NCBI RefSeq assembly: GCF_020539485.1
Contig: NZ_JACDXU010000002.1
Coordinates: 558,001 to 622,000, forward strand
Source of the DNA: Fulverythrobacter ferritrahens
GTDB lineage: Bacteria; Pseudomonadota; Alphaproteobacteria; Sphingomonadales; Sphingomonadaceae
Reading direction: 5' to 3'
DNA: 64,000 nucleotides
Shown here: positions 60,191-64,000 of the stretch, one piece after another
How positions within the stretch are numbered: the stretch's first letter is position 1
How the letters are laid out: each line of letters begins with the position of its first letter
Made by a program: the position numbers and the translations under genes
Notes under the pieces: generated by a model
Told to the model about the DNA's origin: nothing
What the model saw: only the letters and a program-made list of their open reading frames with translations
The model's database searches: none

Positions 60191-61084
60191 CTATCCTGCA
60201 AAGGGCGTGGCGGGCACGCCGGGAATGTCCACCCGGAAAGAGAAGATCGCACCGGCATAGGGATGCCGCTCCAGCTCGCTATCGCTCATCAGCGCACGGG
60301 CGCTGGTGACATAGGCGGTGCGCATGTCATCCCCGCCGAAGCCGATCATGGTGGTGCGGTGCGTGGGGATCTCGACGGTGGTCAGGATTTCGCCCTGCGG
60401 GGAAAGGCGCACGACCTTGCCGCCCCCGTCTGACAGGCCGAACAGCGCCACCCAATAGCAGCCTTCCACATCGAACCAGCCGCCATCGGGCGTGCCCTGG
60501 CCTTCGGGGAAGCTGTGCAGAATGCGCCGGTTGGAAAGCGTGCCGCTCACCGGATCGGCATCATAGGCGCGCAGTGTGTGAGTGGGGCTGTCGGCATGGC
60601 AGAACATCGTGCCGGCGGCGGAAAAACCGGCGGAATTGCAGGTGGTCATCCCGCTTTCGATCAGGGTCACGGTGCCATCGCCATCCACCCGATAGAGGGC
60701 GGCGTCTTGAGCGCTCTTCGCCTCGTTCACAGCGCCGACCCAGAAGCGGCCCGATGGATCGGTGCAACCATCGTTGAGCCGCAAATCGTCCTTCCCCGCC
60801 AGCATCTGCTCCCCATAGGGCACCGGCTCCGCATCCCAGCTATCCAGCGTTGCCAGCCCGTCCTTCATGGCCAGCAGGAAGCCGCCCTTTGCGCGGAAGG
60901 CGAAGCAGCCCAGCGCCTGATCGAAGCGGCGGCTTTCATCCATGCCCGTGACAGGATCGAAGCGGTGCAATTCGTTGCGGAAGATGTCGACCCAATAGAG
61001 TCGCTTCTCGTCCGCATGCCAGATGGGGCTTTCGCCAAGTTCGGCCCGCGCATCCAGCGCGACGATGGGTTCGATGATCTGCAT
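60191..61084 (-). CDS. SMP-30/gluconolactonase/LRE-family protein
   Basis: 297 aa from the ATG at 61084; the frame continues upstream into a region without family similarity. Six-bladed beta-propeller hydrolase fold: LGESPIWHADEKRLYWVDI, RLNDGCTDPSGRFWVGAV, FCHADSPTHTLRAYDAD and TPDGGWFDVEGCYWVALFG carry the metal-binding Glu, Asn and Asp. Probably opens a sugar lactone such as glucono- or galactonolactone. No ribosome site stands out. It is divergent from the antiporter. Confidence 0.9.
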   Translation of the reverse strand: MQIIEPIVALDARAELGESPIWHADEKRLYWVDIFRNELHRFDPVTGMDESRRFDQALGCFAFRAKGGFLLAMKDGLATLDSWDAEPVPYGEQMLAGKDDLRLNDGCTDPSGRFWVGAVNEAKSAQDAALYRVDGDGTVTLIESGMTTCNSAGFSAAGTMFCHADSPTHTLRAYDADPVSGTLSNRRILHSFPEGQGTPDGGWFDVEGCYWVALFGLSDGGGKVVRLSPQGEILTTVEIPTHRTTMIGFGGDDMRTAYVTSARALMSDSELERHPYAGAIFSFRVDIPGVPATPFAG

Positions 61085-61243
61085 GGGCGGGGAATGGACG
61101 CGGCGGGGCCTCCGGACAATGGAGGGGAGCGCCCAACTTCTTGGCTTCCCGCGTCCTTCGCTCATCGGCCGCACGGCGGGTTGCGCCTCTGTGGGAATCG
61201 GCTCAAGAAGCGTGCCCAACGGGCTTATCGGAAAGACGGTTAG

Positions 61244-63004
61244 ATGGAAGAAGCGGGCCAGGCATCCTTGCTGCATGACGGGTTCCTGATGCTCGGCTTC
61301 GCGCTGTTCTTCGTGCTCGTATTCCGGCGCTTGGGGCTGGGCGCCACGCTGGGCTATCTGGTGGCGGGGGCAGTGGTCGGACCGCAGGTTCTGGGCCTTG
61401 TGGGCGATGCGGAACAGAAGATCGGCATTGCCGAACTGGGCATCGTCCTGCTGCTGTTCATCGTGGGGCTGGAACTTTCCCCATCGCGCCTGTGGCGGAT
61501 GAAGCGGGAGATCTTCGGGCTGGGCGTGCTGCAGGTGGTTCTGTGCGGCCTGGCGGTTAGCGCCATCGTCTATTACTCCACCAGCTTCACTACTGCGGCC
61601 GCGCTGGCGCTGGGCCTGCCGCTGGCGCTTTCCTCAACCGCGCAGGTGCTGCCCATGCTGCAATCGGCGGGGCGCCTGCGCACGCCTTTTGGGGAGCGGG
61701 CCTTCGCGATCCTGCTGTTCCAGGATCTCTCGATCATCCCGCTGATCACCGTGATCGCCGCCATGAGCCGCAATCCGGCGGATGCGGGTGGGCCACCGGG
61801 CTGGTTGCTGGTGCTCTATACCATTGCCGCCATTGCCGGGCTGATCGCTGCGGGCCGCTTCCTGATCCGCCCGCTGTTCGGCCTGATCGGCAATCTGGGC
61901 GAGCGTGAGATGTTCGTCGTCACGGCCCTGTTCACGGTGATCGCGGCGGCCGCGCTGATGGAAATGCTGGGGCTTTCGACCGCGCTGGGCGCCTTCGTCG
62001 CTGGCGTCATGCTTGCCGATTCGCCCTATCGGCATGAGCTTGAGGCGGATGTGGAGCCTTTCCGCTCGATCCTGCTGGGCATGTTCTTCCTCTCGGTGGG
62101 CATGCTGCTCGATCTGCGGGCGATTGCGGACCATCCCATTTTCGTGGCCGCCATGGCTGCGGCGCTGATCGCCACCAAGACGGCGGTGATCTTCGGCATC
62201 GCCACCTTGTTCCGCATGCCCTGGCGCAGTGCGCTGGGCCTTGGCCTGCTGCTCAGCCAGGGCGGCGAATTCGGCTTCGTTCTGTTCGCGCAGGCGCAGG
62301 ATGCGCTGCTGATCGAGCCGGAGGCGGCCAGCCTGTTCGGCGCGATTATCACCCTGTCCATGGCCGCAACGCCCTTCCTGATGCTGGCGACCAAGCGGGT
62401 GCGGCAGGTGCCCGATGCCAAGCTCGCCACGCGGGATGGCCCCAAGGCCGATGGCGCGCGGGCGCTGGTCGTGGGCTATGGCCGCTTCGGGCAGACCATG
62501 GCGCAGATGCTGATGGCTGGCGGCATTCCCGTCACGCTGATCGACCGCGATGTGGGGATGATCGATGTGGCGGGCCAATTCGGCGCGCGGGTGTGGTTCG
62601 GCGACGGTACAAGGCTGGACGTGTTGCGCCAGGCCGGCGCGGCGGATGCGCAATTGATCGCTTTCTGCATCGATCGCGACCAGGCAGAGCCCGGCCTGAT
62701 CGAGGCGGTGCATGAGGCATTTCCGCAGGCGGCGATCTATGTGCGCGGGTTCGACCGGCGCAGTGTGATTGCGCTGCATGGCAGCCCGGTGAACTACGTG
62801 ATGCGCGAAGTGCTGGAATCGGCCGTGGCGATGGGGCGGCTGGCGCTGGAAAATCTGGGGCTGGGGCAGGACGAGATCGAGCGGGCGGAGGACGTTTTCC
62901 GCGCCAATGACCGTGAACGCCTGCACGACCAGTTCGCCTCGGGCGATGTGCGCAGTGCGCGGGACAAGATCCTCACCGAGCCGAGGCGTGTGGGCCAGCC
63001 TTAG
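61244..63004 (+). CDS. CPA2 monovalent cation:proton antiporter (KefB/KefC-like)
   Basis: 586 aa. Twelve to thirteen helices (about 1-385), with GFALFFVLVFRRLGLGATLG and LSSTAQVLPMLQ, then a C-terminal RCK/TrkA-N domain starting ARALVVGYGRFGQTMAQML (about 405-520), which binds nucleotide or nucleotide-like ligands. It exports K+ or Na+ for H+. Homologues of KefB/KefC need glutathione-responsive gating; the ancillary KefF/G gene is absent nearby. Confidence 0.93.
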   Translation: MEEAGQASLLHDGFLMLGFALFFVLVFRRLGLGATLGYLVAGAVVGPQVLGLVGDAEQKIGIAELGIVLLLFIVGLELSPSRLWRMKREIFGLGVLQVVLCGLAVSAIVYYSTSFTTAAALALGLPLALSSTAQVLPMLQSAGRLRTPFGERAFAILLFQDLSIIPLITVIAAMSRNPADAGGPPGWLLVLYTIAAIAGLIAAGRFLIRPLFGLIGNLGEREMFVVTALFTVIAAAALMEMLGLSTALGAFVAGVMLADSPYRHELEADVEPFRSILLGMFFLSVGMLLDLRAIADHPIFVAAMAAALIATKTAVIFGIATLFRMPWRSALGLGLLLSQGGEFGFVLFAQAQDALLIEPEAASLFGAIITLSMAATPFLMLATKRVRQVPDAKLATRDGPKADGARALVVGYGRFGQTMAQMLMAGGIPVTLIDRDVGMIDVAGQFGARVWFGDGTRLDVLRQAGAADAQLIAFCIDRDQAEPGLIEAVHEAFPQAAIYVRGFDRRSVIALHGSPVNYVMREVLESAVAMGRLALENLGLGQDEIERAEDVFRANDRERLHDQFASGDVRSARDKILTEPRRVGQP

Positions 63005-63020
63005 GGCGGGCTCCCACAGT

Positions 63021-63390
63021 CGTCATCCCAGCGAAAGCTGGGATCGCTGGCGGCTATATCATCTGTTCGAAGAGATCGTCCCAACCGGGATTGGCGGTTT
63101 CGATCAGTTCGATCTTCCATGCCCGTTTCCATGCCTGCATCGCTTTCTCGCGTGCGATAGCAGCATGAATGTCGCCGTGCTCTTCGGCATGTACGAGCCG
63201 CTGGATGCCATATTTGCGGCAGAATGCTGATCCGATTCCGGCACGATGCTGCATCATCCGCCGGGCGAGGTCGGCAGTCACGCCGATATACAGCACCCCC
63301 TTGGGCTTGTTGGCGAGAATGTAGGTCCAGGCGCTCACGACGCACCCGCACATTCAGCCGAGAACGATCCCAGCTTTCGCTGGGATGACG
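63021..63390. mobile_element. Candidate REP-type unit with a GIY-YIG nuclease gene
   Basis: Two identical 26-base palindromes, CGTCATCCCAGCGAAAGCTG... at 63021-63046 and its exact inverse at 63365-63390, enclose the 300-base GIY-YIG gene with 7 and 11 bases to spare. Each end can itself form a hairpin (CCCAGC-GAAA-GCTGGG). No target-site duplication could be called with confidence. The structure resembles REPtrons built on a tyrosine transposase, but the gene here is a GIY-YIG nuclease. Confidence 0.6.
63054..63353 (-). CDS. GIY-YIG nuclease family protein
   Basis: 99 aa from the ATG at 63353 (a GTG five codons in is an alternative). Catalytic core: WTYILANKPKGVLYIGVTAD (GIY and YIG equivalents), the Arg in LARRMMQHR and the Glu in AIAREKAMQAWKR, then IELIETANPGW. 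Single-domain nucleases of the COG2827 type have no established role. No Shine-Dalgarno is visible, because the start is 11 bases from a palindrome. It lies between inverted repeats. Confidence 0.85.
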   Translation of the reverse strand: MCGCVVSAWTYILANKPKGVLYIGVTADLARRMMQHRAGIGSAFCRKYGIQRLVHAEEHGDIHAAIAREKAMQAWKRAWKIELIETANPGWDDLFEQMI

Positions 63391-63433
63391 ATATTATCAA
63401 TCGCATCGCTTGCGAGGGCAAAGCCGCGATCGC

Positions 63434-63970
63434 CTAAAGCATCCGTGCGAACAGGAACTCGTCATCCCGGTGGTCGCCCACCCAGAAGTAGATATCGGCC
63501 AGCTTGTCGAAGCCATAGCGGCGGTAGAATTTGTGGGCGCCGGTATTTTCCGAGAAGACCGACAGATGCACTTCATCCGCGCCGCGGGCGTGGAATTGTT
63601 CCATCGCCCAGTCCATCAGCAGCGCGCCGATGCCTTGCCCCAGCCGGTCAGGCGCGGCGTAGAGCTGCTTCAACTCCATCGTCCGATTTCCCCGCGCATG
63701 TTCGGGGAAGCCGCTCTTGAAGGCGATCTTGCAATAGCCGGCAATCTCGCCCGCATCGTCCACCGCCAGGCAATAGAGCCGGCCCGGATCGGCCAGCTCG
63801 CCTGCAATGGCTTCGTCGCTGAAGGTTTCGCCAAGGAACCGGTCGAGATTTTCCCGCGAATAGAGATGGCCGAACTTGGCGATGAAGCTTTCGCGGCCCA
63901 GCGCGGCAAGGGCGGGAATATCCGCCTCGGTCGCCGGGCGCAGGGTGATCGTCGTCCTGGTATCGCTCAT
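63434..63970 (-). CDS. GNAT-family N-acetyltransferase
   Basis: 178 aa. Motif A is in LKQLYAAPDRLGQGIGALLM, motif B is VFSENTGAHKFYRRYGF. Length and order match small-molecule or polyamine-type acetyltransferases. It starts with the ATGA overlap of an upstream frame that runs off the window end. Confidence 0.88.
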   Translation of the reverse strand: MSDTRTTITLRPATEADIPALAALGRESFIAKFGHLYSRENLDRFLGETFSDEAIAGELADPGRLYCLAVDDAGEIAGYCKIAFKSGFPEHARGNRTMELKQLYAAPDRLGQGIGALLMDWAMEQFHARGADEVHLSVFSENTGAHKFYRRYGFDKLADIYFWVGDHRDDEFLFARML

Positions 63971-64000
63971 GAGAATTTATCCGCCTTGCGCTTGCCGAAG
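63967..64000 (-). CDS. 3' end of a gene cut by the window edge
   Basis: Ten codons and a stop, FGKRKADKFS, ending in TGA that overlaps the ATG of the GNAT gene (ATGA). The identity cannot be told. Confidence 0.35.
   Translation of the reverse strand, partial: FGKRKADKFS

Overview
The window is a chromosomal segment from a GC-rich alphaproteobacterium. The order Sphingomonadales (Sphingomonas/Novosphingobium/Erythrobacter-like) is the best guess. The reasons are a CC_3452-family secreted protein, a 41-residue L36, the secB / Tim44-like / mltA / smr neighbourhood, and intergenic palindromes (such as GTTCGTCCTGAGCCTGTCG and TCATCCCGGCTTTCGC) that I recall from this group. No tRNA, rRNA operon, prophage, plasmid backbone or CRISPR array was seen. 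Most genes are housekeeping genes and are densely packed.

Layout. 1-5.2 kb: the 3' end of galE, rpmJ, a HAD phosphatase, a divergent CC_3452/HxlR pair, a GNAT enzyme and comM. 5.3-11.5 kb: a ClpP-like periplasmic protein, then the conserved rpmH-rnpA-yidD-yidC-engB block, a spermidine-synthase-like protein, a DsbA-like protein and a DUF2946 protein. The last leads into a TonB-dependent receptor with a copper-binding signature (11.6-13.8 kb). 13.9-21.9 kb: a Q/N-rich small protein, GST, cupin, dapE, a dicarboxylate symporter, nth, dapB, a sirtuin, a MoeB/ThiF protein and a DUF983 protein. 22-26 kb: dnaA, rpsT, mutM and an EamA transporter. 26-32.8 kb: ubiE-ubiB, membrane proteins, coaBC with a very long interdomain linker, dut and a PilZ protein. 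32.9-39.9 kb: a DUF4136 lipoprotein, trpS, murJ, secB, and the Tim44-like/mltA/smr operon. 39.9-41.8 kb: a three-gene cytochrome operon (b561, a second b-type membrane protein, an octaheme c). 42-47.8 kb: ahpF-ahpC, aroC, and ruvA-(foreign ORF)-ruvB. 48-53.9 kb: a serine-rich PEP-CTERM-like protein, two DUF6644 membrane proteins and acnA. 54-64 kb: an EamA transporter, two unrelated L,D-transpeptidases flanking a 1.1-kb gene-free region, GNAT, a pentapeptide-like repeat protein, ispG, an SMP-30 protein, a CPA2 antiporter, a GIY-YIG nuclease element and a GNAT enzyme.

Points of interest. (1) A small GIY-YIG nuclease gene lies between perfect 26-bp inverted copies of a palindromic repeat. A paired gene-less relative and a solitary relative of the repeat lie 5-6 kb away, which suggests a REP-type mobile unit using a GIY-YIG nuclease. 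(2) FNR/FixK-type boxes precede both the octaheme cytochrome operon and the DUF6644 pair, which suggests one low-oxygen regulon. (3) The gene-free region at 56.4-57.5 kb holds a strong minus-strand promoter followed by a rod-like, 6S-like structured RNA candidate, next to nested inverted repeats. (4) Several genes carry unusual insertions: an ORF between ruvA and ruvB, a roughly 175-residue linker in CoaBC, and a palindromic repeat inside smr.
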